Part shown: piece after piece, positions 43,471 to 55,292 of the stretch
Layout of the letters: each line of letters starts with the position of its first letter
Numbering within the stretch: position 1 is the first letter of the stretch
Source of the DNA: Geosiphon pyriformis
Lineage: Eukaryota > Glomeromycota > Glomeromycetes > Archaeosporales > Geosiphonaceae
Reading direction: 5' to 3'
Length of the DNA: 64,000 nucleotides
Assembly: GCA_016748015.1 (NCBI GenBank)
Contig: JAAOMT010000778.1
Location: 4,945 to 68,944 of the forward strand
Position numbers and translations under genes: made by a program
The notes under the pieces: model-generated
The model's input: only the letters and a program-made list of their open reading frames with translations
Databases searched by the model: none
Told to the model about the DNA's origin: nothing

Positions 43471-45390
43471 CAAAAAAAACAGCTCTACATAGGCAAGCAG
43501 CAGACTTTTTTCCAACAACAGCCAACAGACTAAAAGAAAAAACCAACAAAAAATACAGACATATTGGAAAAATAAGTGTAAAAAATCTAACTAAAAGATT
43601 TAACCAAGTAATTAAAAAAGACTTATCTGAAAACACAATTAATCAAACCAACAACTTTGTTTTACAACCAATGTTTAACAAAAGAGAAAATAATAATAAA
43701 TTCCAAATAAAAACTTGGATTAGTGAAAAAAGCATTCTAAAGTTCTTAAGAAAAATAGGCAAATAAAAGCAGCTCTGAAAAAATGCAATTCTAAAATCTT
43801 GAACAAAATCAACAATAGAAAATCTGTGAAGAAAATTGAAAAGCAATAAACAATTCATTTATTATAAACAAAAATTTGGCTAATCTAGATAATATTATAA
43901 AAGATATTGAAGACTTTAAATTGGACCTATCAAGCAGAATAACAAGTTTAAGTCCAGACCAATATGATAGTAAATTACTTGGCAAAAAACCCATGTCTAT
44001 GAAATCAAATCAAGAGGAAAAATAAAAAACTGTGGTTTATGGAATCTAAAAACATGTGCTTTTTGTACAGATATTGGACATACCAAAAAAAACATAAGAA
44101 AGAAAGTGGAGTGAATTTACAATTTTTTGAGAGATGTCAATTATCTTTTAGGAGCTGTGATAATAAAAAACCAAGAAATTTGAATGGATTTCTTCCAAGT
44201 TGTAAAAAAAAATCAGACCAGAAAAATCCTGGTAAATAAGAAAATTAAATTATTTCTAATGACTACTGATAACATTACCAACCAAATAGCCAGTCAAAAA
44301 AAAGTTCTGATAAGAAATATCTCTTTAGATATTTCAAACAGAGAAATAGAAGCTGCTATAAAAGAATTTGGTAAGATTAAAAAAGTTCAAATCAAAGTGG
44401 CCAGAAAATGACAATTAATAATAGTTGAATTTAACAACCAAAAAAAAACAACTAGAGCTGTAAATTAATAGTTAATTATAGTCAAAAAAAATGCAGTCAG
44501 AATTTACTTAATAATAAAAACTCAAAAGACTATTAAGCAAAAAAAAACCTAAGAAGCTAAACTTGTAGGTCTATTACAGAATTGTACTGTTTACTATTTG
44601 AGTACCACTCTAAATCAAATCAAAGCCCAATTTTGCTTTATTCTAAGAACTAGCAAGAATTATACAAAGATGAATTGTGTTTACATAGAATTTGACAGTA
44701 AAGTTAGTCACAATAATGCAACCAACAAGCCCTTGGTAATTGAGAACACACTAGTTTACTGATGCCAAAGAGTGCCACTTTTGTTATTATGTAGAATATT
44801 TAGTCTTTAAATATCTAACTCTGCATAGAAAAAAAGAGAGAAATACCAAAAAAGTTACCAATAATATAAAATTGGCAAAGCTATATGTTAGAAAAAATAT
44901 TCTAAAAAAACTTATCAAGATCTTTGATAGAAGATTATATGTCAAAATGACTGCATTCAAACTGTTTTATAATTTGAACAATGCAAATTCAAACAGATTT
45001 CAAAAACTTGGTTTACAAGTAAACAATAAAAAAAACCAACCAAAAAAAAAGTAAACTAACTATAAAAGGCTGAAATTAATAAGTTAAGACAACAAATTAA
45101 TAAAATGGCCAAACTGCTAAATAAAATGGCTGCCAAACTTGAAGTAACAATAGAGGAAAAAAAAATAGTGACTTAACAGCAAATTCATATTTCAGAAGAG
45201 AAAATAGAGATAAAAAATAGAACATTAAGTCAGAATACAATATCCAAGTCTAACTTAACAAAAAAAAAGACATACAACTCAGAGACAAAATCAATGAAAT
45301 TAAAAAAACATTAAAATCTATTCTGATGTTGTTAAAACAAGTGAAAAAATAAGGTAATTGGAGCAGTCCTATTGTTAAAAAACCTAAATC
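43471..45390 (+). pseudogene. LINE-I copy F ORF1, main part
   Basis: It continues the N-terminus at 32011-32278. It reads through KISVKNLTKRFNQV and NNFVLQPMFNKRE, confirming that the TGA in copy 1 was CAA. The RRM-like segment is open at 44184-44411 (VLIRNISLDISNREIEAAIKEFGKIKKVQIKVARK in part) in the frame that copy 1 lost. It continues past the point where copy 1 is truncated (NNATNKPLVIENTLVYW). A CX2C-containing knuckle remnant lies near 44770-44800 (CHFCYYVEYLVFKY; H and last C now Y). A Lys-rich helical C-terminus (44872-45054 and to 45390) follows. Confidence 0.65.
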
Positions 45391-45391
45391 T

Positions 45392-46662
45392 ATGAAAACA
45401 AATAATGTGTACTATATCCAATTTCAATATAGAACAGAATAACTCTAATAATAATACTTGAAAAATTAACACTGTTAATGTTAAAAGACTTAATAATTCT
45501 GGTAAAACTAAAAAGATGTTGTAATAGATTATAGAAAAACAATTTGACTTTGTAATTATTAAAAAAACTAAACTGACTTTACTTAAAAAAAAAAATATAT
45601 TGTTTAGTTTTAATAAATATTATGTCTTTTGGAAGTCAAGTACTGAAAAACAAATAGGAATTAAAATAGATATACTGATTAAAAAATATTGGATGCACTA
45701 TGTTGAAATAATCAAGAGTTATTATGGAAGACTATTATATTTGGTGTTGAAATTTAGAAATAAAATTAGTGTATACATGGTAGAATTGTATATGTCTGCT
45801 TTAAAATCAACTATTGAAAAAACAATAGCAAAAAAAATTAAAAAACCTTTGGAAAATATTGTGTAAAACAAAGAAATAACTATTGTAACAGACAATTTGA
45901 ATAAAGATTTGGTATCCAAATTACTTAAAAAAATATTTGCTACAAACAAAATCAAAGTTTGTTCAATTGCAAAAAATAAATTTGGTAAATACACATGGAG
46001 TATATACAACAAACAATCCAAAAAAAACATGAGTATTAAATAGAGTACAAAAAAAATTAAACTATATGTTTATTAATGCTATTACAGCCTTATTGGTTAC
46101 AAACATTAGAATAATTAATATCAATAAATCATTTAGTACTGATCACAAAACAGTAATAACAATTATCTAATTTAACAAAATCTTGACAAGCACTAAAAAA
46201 TTTAGATCTGGAAAAAAAAAGTAGCACAACTATGATTGATATTAAAAAAGCATTTGAGATGCAATGAAAAATTTATGCAAGAAAAACTGATTAATTGACA
46301 GATGAAGCACAAAAAAATCAATAGATAATAATAATAATAATTTAAACCAAATATGACTTATAATCAAGAAAACTATATTACAAGCTACTAATTATTTACC
46401 AAAAAGAAAAATAGAAGCCCAATCTGCATACACAAAAAAAAAATGCATAGATTATAAGCTTGTTAAAATTGTAGCTAATATAATCAAACAAATAAAAATA
46501 AACAATACAGATATACATAATAACAATGTTATACAGCTATTTACTAAATGGAAACAGTTGAAACCTAAAACAGTAAATACATATCTAATAACTCTCCCAA
46601 AAAATAAACTTATTACAGAATTACTCAGCATTAAAAAAGAAATACAGATTAATACTATATGT
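45392..46662 (+). pseudogene. LINE-I copy F ORF2, APE-type endonuclease part
   Basis: The target-nicking endonuclease is open at 45600-45866 (MFSFNKYYVFWKSS, YWMHYVEIIKSYYGRLLYLVLKFRNK, ISVYMVELYMSA). Upstream, the residues IIKKTKL (about 45555) match the usual IITETKL site, with the catalytic Glu changed to Lys. ITIVTDNLNKDL (about 45880-45915) corresponds to GDFN. STDHKTV (about 46135-46155) retains the SDH-type His motif. Thus most catalytic sites are recognisable but the protein is dead. It is cut by the LTR element at 46663. Confidence 0.65.
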
Positions 46663-47643
46663 TGTTACCGGAGATTTTTGGTCTCTTTTCTGTAATGTTG
46701 TTGATACTTATTTGCTGTGAATTCACGTTTTTTGGATGTGGTTGAACCTCCAGTAACTGAATTTATCTTCAAATTATCTCCTATAATTTGAACTTGCTGG
46801 ACTTATGAGTGGAATGGCCAATTCCGTGCCAGTTGCTTTATGTAGTTACGTTGTAGTAAACGTCAACTCTTTCCCAGGAATTGCTTGTCTGGAAGCTTAC
46901 TAAAAAATGTGTAGTTACTTTGCTGTGAAAGTCAACTCTTCTACAGGAATCTCGTCTGTAGGCTACCTTAATGATTGTAATAAGAAAAGAAAAGAAAAAT
47001 AAAAGAAGTGTAAAAGAAATAGGATTTTTATTAAGGAAAACGTTTTCTATTCAGGCCTGGAGTCACTAACAGTTTACTGAAATTGGTAGCTAATCAATTT
47101 CGAAATGTTAGTTGGGTTTTTGGGGGTTTTTTTAAGTACAATAATTAAAGAATTTGGTTTTTCGAATTATTTGATATTTATTTTTTTTTGTGTGTATAGA
47201 AATGGTTTTTAAGAGATAAATCTAAAGTAAGATACATTTTTTCGAAGAAAAAAGCTCTTCTTTTATACAACTTGTTGTAACACTATTCTATGAACTTGAA
47301 CTTTGCTATTTTCTACAATTTCACTGAACTAAAGATACATTTCGGCAAACTACAAGTTATTTCGGTGAACTATTAGATATTTCGGTGAACTATCAATTAT
47401 TTCGGTGAATTTCTACAAATTTCGGCGAACTTCTGAATGTTACATAGTTTGGAGTATTGCATGATTGATCATCACAATTAGGTTACATTTGTGTTGTGTA
47501 CAATTTGAGTTATTAATTAAATGATAATTTCGGACATTTTTGCTAATGTAATAAGTGATCATTTGAAACGATAATATGCTAATTAATGATAGGAATTATA
47601 AGATAATTTCATGCTAAATAATATCTAATTTTGTCTGGTAACA
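46663..47643 (-). repeat. 3' LTR of the family-G element
   Basis: The LTR is 981 bp and, on the plus strand, begins TGTTACCGGAG and ends CTGGTAACA. It contains a tandem ATTTCGGYGAACTA array (about 47335-47440). The solo copies are 35675-36737 and 52750-53682 (inverted). Confidence 0.9.
47335..47440 (+). repeat. Tandem ATTTCGGTGAACTA repeats in the family-G LTR
   Basis: Five units of ATTTCGGYGAACTA plus a short spacer occur, each with one or two CG dinucleotides. The right LTR (50015-50145) has one unit more. CG is otherwise rare in this window. Confidence 0.75.
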
Positions 47644-47646
47644 TAA

Positions 47647-47656
47647 CTTCCTCCTC
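47647..47656 (-). promoter_or_regulatory. Polypurine tract of the family-G element
   Basis: On the minus strand GAGGAGGAAG lies three bases before the 3' LTR, as expected for plus-strand priming. Confidence 0.6.
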
Positions 47657-47661
47657 AAGAC

Positions 47662-49679
47662 TGAGCTCCATCGAAGTCCAAGTACTGTCTGTTATTTCCA
47701 GATAATAATCCAAAATTATTGAAGAAATTTGGTCTGAAAATTGTTGAAATTTCAGTTCTGTAAGCTTTCCAATGTATTGAATCTTCAAAGGTTGAAAAAT
47801 TGGGTTTTGTAGTATGTGTTCACAAGTGTGAAATAGTGGTGTGGTTATGAGAAGGGTTTCGTTGTTGTTGTGCTGCAGCTCTACCTTCCGAGGGTGTAGT
47901 ATGGTGAAAATCCTGTTCTTCTGGCATTGTTAAATAACTGGGTTGAGTGTGATAATGGTTGAATCTTGGTTGAGTGGTATTTCGGGGAACCAATTGGTTG
48001 TTTAAACTGATTCTACTGTTGTTTACTTGGTATCGGTTTTGTGGTGTGAATTGATTTTGTGTAATCAGTCTTCAAGCAGGTACTTGATAATGTTGTGTGG
48101 GTGGTTGTTGGTATTGCTGTTGGATTGGTTGTGGGGTGGGCTGATAATAGTTATTTTGGTATTGGGGTCTTGGTGGATAGTAAGCTGGTGGTGATGGTTG
48201 ATAATAAGATTGCTGTGGTGGAGAGTAACGTTGATTACCCCTATTTTGTTGGTCTCATTGCAGCTTTCTGCAATCTCTTTTCCAGTGGCCAGAGATTCCA
48301 CAGTAATGGCAATTTTGGGGCTGGTTATTGGAAAGTAGTGCAAAGTTATTTTGATTTCGTCTTTGGGGTGGTTGATATCTTTGGGGTTGTTGTTGTTGGT
48401 TGGTAAAATAGTTTTCGACCTTCTTTGTGAGTTGGTCAATTTTTTCTTCAGCTGCTGAGCTGGTTTTTCCAATTGCCAAATTTACAAGTTTTGTACGATT
48501 GGCTTCTTCTATGGCCATTTCGTATCTTTTCACATGCTGTATTGCAGAGTTTAAATCTTCTGGCGCATGTGGGCGAACTTTTTTAATTAGTTTGTCTTTT
48601 AGACCAGTGATAAATTGATCCAAGATTTGTGCATCAGAATAATAATCGTTTGTTTTGAGTTGGCGAATCCATCTGAGAAGTTTGTTGAATTTCTCAATAT
48701 AAGTCATAACGGATTCGGAGGGTTCTTGTTTGATATTTCGAAAATGATTGCGAAGAGTGATGGAGGTATTATTGTCGGTGAACTGTTCAAGGAAGGCTGC
48801 TTTGAAAGCATTCCAATTATTGAATGGGGCAGCAAGGTTTTCAAACTATTCTCCTGCTGTTCCTTTGAGAAAGTAGGGAATTGTTCTTAACATTCTGACA
48901 GTGTTCCATCCATTTGCATCTCCAGCTTTAGTAACTTGGTCAAGCCATTCTTGGGGACTGGTCTCAATATCTTCTTCATTGAATTCAGGGATTTTTGCAA
49001 TGTATGTTGTCATTTTGTCTTCTTCGTTTTCACTGTCTATTGATTCTTCTTCAGTTATTTCAGAGTTGTTTTTTTTGTTTGCTGCTGTCTCAAAGTGTTC
49101 ACTTTGATTTTCAGCTAGAAAATCAAGGAGATTGGAACTAGTTTGAAGGGGTTCTTGTTGTCTGGTGGGACTTCTGAGTGATGTAAAATCTTCTGGTCTT
49201 GCAAATCGATTCAAGGGTGAATTAGGTGTTTGTGCTTGTGCAAGTGAAGCTGGAAAAGGTGTGATAGTAAGTGGAAGTTTTGAGCTGGTTCTTTGTTCAG
49301 GTGTTTGTAAATGTTTGGCAGTTGTTTTCAGTAGTGTTGGAGTATTTGGGGTGGTTCTTGAATATTGCTTTAATTTGTTTTTGCTTTTGTTGCTTGTTTC
49401 TGTTTCCGATTCAAAATCAATAGTGTATTGAGACTGCACTGGATATGTTTCTTCACAGTATTTGATAATGTTAAAATTAAGTTCATGAAAGTAAGTGGCA
49501 AGTGTTTCACTATTAAGGTCTTCAGTTCCCAACTGTAAATAGTGTGCTAAATTATTGTAAAGGTTGCTTCTAACTTCTGAGATATTGTAATTTCCAAAAA
49601 GATAATTGTTGATGTGGTTTTCAATGTATTGGTATACTGATTTCTTGACAACTTCAATTCCGTCTGGACTGTTGAATCT
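47662..49679 (-). pseudogene. gag: gag of the family-G element (nonsense by CGA-to-TGA)
   Basis: The capsid/nucleocapsid reading is open from the N gap (49679, RFNSPDGIEVVKKS) through MGTEDLNSETLATYFHELNF at 49532, a Ser/Thr/Pro-rich region, an acidic stretch, and FNEEDIETSPQEWLDQVTKA. The frame shifts near 48850, then MTYIEKFNKLLRWIRQLKTND at 48707 leads to a good CX2CX4HX4C knuckle, CHYCGISGHWKRDC (about 48310-48270). After TGA at 48252 the same frame continues in Gln/Pro/Tyr-rich sequence with two more TGA codons (about 48070, 47830), each explainable as CGA (Arg). The precursor probably had over 650 residues. No protease, RT or integrase follows. Confidence 0.78.
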
Positions 49680-49680
49680 T

Positions 49681-49761
49681 NNNNNNNNNNNNNNNNNNNN
49701 NNNNNNNNNNNNNNNNNNNNNNNNNNNNNNNNNNNNNNNNNNNNNNNNNNNNNNNNNNNNN
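49681..49761. other. Assembly gap (81 N)
   Basis: The N run replaces the left part of the right LTR and the start of the internal region. By comparison with the other LTR about 394 bp of LTR plus the PBS should be here, so the gap length is not a true distance. Confidence 0.95.
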
Positions 49762-50348
49762 CTGAAATTGGTAGCTAATCAATTTCGAAATGTTAGTTGG
49801 GTTTTTGGGGGTTTTTCTAAGTACAATAATTAAAGAATTTGGTTTTTTGAATTATTTGATATTTATTTCTTTTTGTGTGTATAGAAATGGTTTTTAAGAG
49901 ATAAATCTAAAGTAAGATACATTTTTTCAAAGAGAGAAGCTCTTCTTTTATACAACTTGTTGTAACACTATTCTATGAACTTGAACTTTGCTATTTTCTA
50001 CAATTTCGCTGAACTAAAGATACATTTCGGTGAACTACAAGTTATTTTGGCAAACTACAAGTTATTTCGGCGAACTATTAGATATTTCGGTAAACTATCA
50101 ATTATTTCGGTGAATTTCTACAAATTTTGGCGAACTTCTGAATGTTACATAGTTCGGAGTATTGCATGATTGATCATTGCAATTAGGTTACATTTGTGTT
50201 GTATACAATTTGAGTTATTAATTAAATGATAATTTCGAACATTTTTGCTAATGTAATAAGTGATCATTTAAAATGATAATATGCTAATTAATGATAGGAA
50301 TTATAAGATAATTTCATGCTAAATAATATCTAATTTTGTCTGGTAACA
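49762..50348 (-). repeat. 5' LTR of the family-G element (partial)
   Basis: 587 bp matching 47057-47643, with mostly C/T differences. It ends CTGGTAACA and then ATGT. Confidence 0.88.
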
Positions 50349-50520
50349 ATGTTAAAATTAAGCTATAACAACAAAGACAAATAGTAGACAATATTAATTA
50401 CTAAAAATTTAATATTTAATTTTTTTTATTTAATAGATTTTAAACAATTTTAAAAACAAAAAATAATTTTTTATTTAAGCTTAATATATATTTTTTATTA
50501 ATATTTTAATAAAGTATACT
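50349..50520 (+). other. Remnant of LINE F then AT-rich spacer
   Basis: 50349-50400 resembles LINE E at about 19035-19090 (AAGCTATAA...CAATATTA). 50400-50520 is nearly pure A+T and I see no feature in it, apart from a possible A-rich LINE tail region. Confidence 0.4.
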
Positions 50521-50656
50521 TAAAAACTATCTAATACAATATGTCAAATTAAATAACTTAAATTAAATGTTAATTATGTATTTTTTATATATAACCAATT
50601 ATTCAAGTTAGTCAAAGCACTAACTAAGCTGAACCAAAAGAAGCCAGAAGTAAATT

Positions 50657-52740
50657 TTATTTATTAAGACTCTTAATAATACCATTTAAATTTCTAAAAT
50701 TAAAAATAAACTTACTTAAAAACAATCTACTTTTTTTAATACTATTTTTAACTTTAAAACTACATATTTGCCACAAAATAATTATATGATTACATGTTTT
50801 TTCATTTAAAAAATGTGTTTTGGCAATACTTAAATTATTATTATTCATATTATTAAATTTATTAGTTTTAAGACTAACAAAGTTTTTAGACATATTAATT
50901 AAAAGAAAAACAAAGTTTTAAAAAACATTAAACATAATAAATAAATTTTTTTCAACTTTGTAATTTTTGCACATATTTTTAACACAAAAAAAATAATCAA
51001 AATAATCAAAAAACCAATAGATTTAATAATAGACTTTACCAAAGTAGTTAAACACAAAATCTTGAGACTTCAAAAAAATTAAACTTAAATTTAATAGCAG
51101 AATTAACAATAAGAACAGCCAAACAAGCAGCAAAAAAAAATTAGAGAAGCAGAAGTCATAATATAAGATTTATTATTAATAATAAAAAATATAAAAAGCT
51201 AAAAACTAACAATTAACTTAAAAAATAATTTAAAAAGAAAAAAAAAGACATTTTATAGTCAAATATTTATAACAATGACAGAATTTAAAAATTTCTCATT
51301 AAATATAATATTTATGTAAAATACAGTTTTTATCACAATAAGCTTTAGCTTCTTATAAGATTTAAAAATAATAACAGTAAAGCATTAATAATAATATAAA
51401 TTAAAAAAATAAAAAATAAAGCAAGTATAGTTACCAATTTGAAAAATCATATTACTAATTTCAAAAGCAATATAACTAAAAAAAAAATTAATCAATTTGG
51501 TTTTAAAAAAATTTTAAGAAGTAATTGCTTTTTTTTAATAAAAAAAAGAAAAAATTTAAATGTTGTTTTTTTTCATTATAACAAACCAGTTATTAAAAAC
51601 AGCAGCAATAAAAAAAGTTCTTAAAATTAACAATAGCATATTGTCACAAATCAACAGACTTCAATTTAATAAAGATAACAACACCAAAAATACCAAAAGC
51701 ATTCTTAATATTATTAAGAAATATACCAAAAAAAATATTATAAAGTACAACAAAAATAAAAATAAAAGAACCAGAAGTTACTATAAAAGATTTTACAATT
51801 TTAAGTATAATTAAAAAAAGAAAATCATTAATAAAAACTTTAACAGCAACAGTTAAAAAAGATTTAAAAGTAAAATTTACATAAAACAACTTAATATTGT
51901 TTTTAAAAACCAACTTGGATCTAATAAAGTCAAACAACAGATAAATAAAAAATTAACAAAAACCAACTTAATTTTAAAAGTATAATTAGAGATTAAAGTA
52001 AAAACCATTTATTTAAAAAATTTTTAATAGCTAAAAATTGTTTTTTAGATATTATTAAAGACAGCATCAGAAAACAAAAAAACAAATATTGATTTAGTTT
52101 TTATCTAATTAATCTAATATTTAAAATTAAGTAACTAAATAAGTTGCTTTGTTTTTAGAACTAACAATAATTTGTTAGAAAACATTATATTTAACAATAA
52201 AACCAGTAATAAATCTTGACTTATTTTAAAAAACATATTATTGTTATTATTACTTATATTAAAAAAAAAACTGGTTGTTGTTAGAAAAATTTTATCCAAG
52301 ATTTTATTTGAAATCACAAAAAAATTTGGTATAACAATAATAAACACAAGCAACTGTCATTGTTTTTTTGATTTTTTGGCTTTTTTAGTTATTTGTAAAG
52401 AAGTAGTAATAATATTAGTAATAATAGCAAAGAAAATTAGCTTATTAACTAGTCTATTATTAAATACTTTTGAACTCATAAAAGAAATAAAAACAACACT
52501 AAAATTAACTCAAATGTATTTCTTAAAAAAAACTTTAACTAAAAAAAAACCATTAGCCAAAGATAAAAAAATGCTTTAAAAATTGTTAAAAACAGTTTTT
52601 TATTATTAATATTTAAAAAAAATACTGCTATGATATTCTGCTTAGCTGTTTCAATAATAAAAAAACTTTTTTTCATTAAAATTTTATTAATTACTATAGA
52701 AAAAAGCAATATTTAAAACTTTTTAACTTTTTACTTTAAT
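50657..52740 (-). pseudogene. ORF1 of half-LINE H
   Basis: This is the same ORF1 type as units A-C but far more decayed. 52353-52135 (NFFVISNKILDKIFLTTTSFFF) equals NFFVVSDKILGKIF. 51937-51644 (FTFKSFLTVAVKV, NIKNAFGIFGVVIFIKLKSV) equals the RRM-like block. The region about 51600-51420 matches the following segment. A further minus-strand ORF at 50893-50657 has no clear counterpart in A-C. Most substitutions increase A+T. Confidence 0.55.
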
Positions 52741-52749
52741 TGTAATTAT

Positions 52750-53682
52750 TGTTACTAGTAAAAATTTAAGATATTAATTAGTATAAAAATATTCTTATAA
52801 TTTTTTTTATTAATTAGTATATATTATTATTTTAATTTATTACTCATTATTTTATCAAATTATTTAAATTACTATTTAATTAATAATCTAATTTGTTTAA
52901 TACACAAATTATAATAATTAAATTACATAATACTCTAAACTATATAATATTTAAAAATTTGCCAAAATAATTAATAGTTTACTAAAATACTAAATAATTT
53001 ATAAAAATAATTTTTAGTTTGCCAAAAATATATTTTTAATACAGTAAAATAATAGCAAAAAAAAAATACAAGTTTATAAACTAGTATTATAACAAGTTGT
53101 ACAAAAAAAAACTTTACTTTTTAGAAAAATGTATCTTAGCTAAAATTATTTTTTACTAAAAATATTTTTTTTAATATTAATACAAATTATTCCAATAAAA
53201 ATTACATTAAAAAACAACAAAATTCATAATTATTTTACTTAAAATTCTTTAAATTTCAACTAATGTATTAAAATTGATTAATTACTAATTTCAATAATTT
53301 GTTAATAAATTTAGGCCTAAACAGAAAATAATTCTCTTAATAAAATTCCTTTTTTTTTATGTTTTTTTTGTTTTTTTATTATAATTATTAAGGTAGTTTA
53401 CAAACAAGATTTTTGTAGAAAAATTGACTTTTACTACACATTTTTAGTGAACTTTCAGATAAGTATTTCCTGAAAAAAAGTTAATTTTTCTTGTAAAGTA
53501 ACTATACAAATAATTGGCATAAAATTAGCCATTCTATTTATAAGTTCAATAGTTCAAATTATAAGAGATAATTTGAAGATAAATTTAATTATTAGAGATT
53601 TATTAATTTCTAATAATTAAAAAGTAATAGCAAAGCAATAACAACAATATTTAAGAAAAAAAACCAAAAACCATTAATAATA
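52750..53682 (-). repeat. Solo LTR of family G, inverted, very old
   Basis: This 933-bp repeat aligns with the reverse complement of 46663-47643. It begins TGTTACTAGTAAAAATT (from TGTTACCAGACAAAATT), and 53390-53600 shows the most obvious match. The target duplication TTAT at 52746-52749 and 53683-53686 is exact although the LTR itself is heavily mutated. Confidence 0.75.
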
Positions 53683-53710
53683 TTATAAAAATAGAAAAAA
53701 AAATCAATAA

Positions 53711-53820
53711 ATTTTATTTTTAATATTAATAAAAATTTTTTAATATTTAAAATTTTTATTAAATTACAAAAAGTTTTAGAACTTATTAATTATTAATAAT
53801 ATATATATATATTTTTTTTA
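53711..53820. other. A+T-only spacer and LINE-D poly(A) remnant
   Basis: The stretch is nearly pure A and T, with a (TA)n run near 53805. It is likely the degraded LINE-D tail. No coding signal is seen. Confidence 0.4.
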
Positions 53821-53829
53821 ATAATTTAT

Positions 53830-54196
53830 GAATAAGGTCCAAATGCTACTTAGTACAATATATCAAACTAAGTAATCTAAACTAGATGTAAATTATGTAT
53901 TTTCTACATGTGACCAGTTATTCAAACCAGTTAGAGCAATATTATAGATCTATTATAATAGATATAAAGCTATCAATACCAGAAAAAAAACTGCAAGACT
54001 TGTAAAAACCAAAACTAATACCATGTGTCTTCAATATTAAATAACCTAATAATATTATTAGAAAGCAAAGACAAAAATTCATGAATAATAGAAAGCACCA
54101 AATTATTACACACAATTAAATTTTTTTTCTTTAAAATTACCCTAAACTTAGCTTTTACCAACCACATCTCTGTTCAGTAAGCAATTTCCAAATCTC
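53830..54196 (-). other. LINE-D C-terminal end and 3' UTR
   Basis: The segment holds the end of ORF2 and the 3' UTR. 53840-53935 is shared with half-LINE H. Only broken readings occur here. Confidence 0.5.
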
Positions 54197-54484
54197 TTAC
54201 CAAATTAATAACCATTTTGTCTGCAATCTTAGCATACTTGAATACTGACAAAGTCTCCAAATATCAGTTCTTAAAAACAAAACTCTTGCACAAAGCCATA
54301 TATATCTCAAAATTAGAGGCATATGTAGAAAGCATCTGCATAATTCAAGATAACAATAGGCCCAAATCTGACAAAGAAATCCAATAAGCCAAGTAAAAAT
54401 TAAGTTTGCATAAGTGGCAAAGTTTATCACACATGTAAATAAATAATTAAGAAGTTTCATCTCTCTACAATGAAGACATAACAC
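54197..54484 (-). pseudogene. LINE-D ORF2 C-terminal zinc-finger domain
   Basis: This open 95-codon piece begins MLCLHCREMKLLNYLFTC. The CX2C-x9-C pattern (His replaced by Tyr) is the Cys/His motif typical at the end of LINE ORF2 proteins. An aromatic-rich tail follows (LIFTWLIGFLCQIW, FLRTDIWRL). Confidence 0.6.
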
Positions 54485-54731
54485 TCTAGAATATATTCTG
54501 TTATACAGTTGTTTTCTAATAGCAAAAACAATAATATAAAGTTTTTATAAAATACAAGCACAAGTCAATCATGAATTTACTAGTAAAACCAACTGCCATA
54601 TATAAGTCAGAGTGCCAAACTAATAAAGTACCTTAATTTATATCTTTAATCATATTAGTACTAATAACATTAGATTTAGGCCCAACTTTTTAGCAAGCCT
54701 AATGAACAACTCCAAAAATATTATTAGTAAA

Positions 54732-55292
54732 TTAATAAATATTATTAAACACTATCATCTTACTGGCCTTTATAAATTTTTTCTTGACAAAAACAGAGAA
54801 TATTAAATTTAAATACAAAACCAAGTTGGCCAACTTATCAGCATGTTTATTTTCCAAAACACCTAAATGATTTTTAATCTTAGGCCAAGATACACTAATT
54901 CTTCTGTTTTTAATAGAGTTTACAACACTACACTTTTTTATCCAACAACAATTATGAAAATCTGGCAGAGCCAATTTCAATTCAGCAATGCATGCATCCA
55001 AAGTGGCCTGATTGTTTGAATGTACTACAACATAACTACCAGTCAGAACACACTTCAAAGTGAAGACAATAGTTTGTAATTTAGTTAACATTAAAGAAAC
55101 CAAACCACCAACTTTGATACCAACATTCAAATTCAAGTTAGCAAAAAATGCAGCTGCATTACATCTCATCTTATACATACTCAAGTTTTTCAGAGAACCA
55201 TTTATGTAAACATTGATAACATCGAAATTGGCATTAAAAAAATACTGCCATATTGATAAAAAACCACTAGAATCAAAAACACTTGAAAACAA
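54732..55292 (-). pseudogene. LINE-D ORF2 RNase H domain
   Basis: This intact 186-codon reading shows VYINGSL (from YTDGSL, so the first catalytic Asp is Asn), NAAAFFANLNLNVGIKVGG, LTKLQTIVFTLKCV (the Glu of the ELxA motif is lost or shifted), YVVVHSNNQATLDACIAEL (SDSQA to SNNQA, Asp to Asn) and ISVSWPKIKNHLGVLENKHADKLANL in part (the HSG-type helix, Asp retained). It is the longest unbroken coding stretch of LINE-D. Confidence 0.75.

Larger units (their letters stand above)
46663..50348 (-). mobile_element. Family-G gag-only LTR retrotransposon
   Basis: The element is 3686 bp as assembled, with target duplication ATGT (46659-46662, 50349-50352). LINE F reads on across it. Two direct LTRs are about 96-97 percent alike by eye, the closest pair in the window. 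The internal region encodes gag only, and 48 bp separate gag-like coding from the LTR, leaving no room for pol. Part of the right LTR and the PBS are lost in the N gap. Confidence 0.82.
50521..53710 (-). mobile_element. Half-LINE H: old ORF1-only unit with LINE-D-type tail
   Basis: It is read on the minus strand. The 5' start near 53705 (A-run, then TATTTTTATAATAATTAC) matches the half-LINE leader. A solo LTR (52750-53682) is nested just inside it. The 3' 85 bp (50525-50615) match the LINE-D tail at 53840-53935, not the LINE-I tail. It is very AT-shifted. Confidence 0.55.

Noticed and set aside
48095-48406. Gly/Val-rich plus-strand ORF and Asn/His-rich ORF 48065-48472
   Set aside because: Both are other frames of the family-G gag around and after its zinc knuckle; the CHYCGISGHWKRDC frame is the real one.
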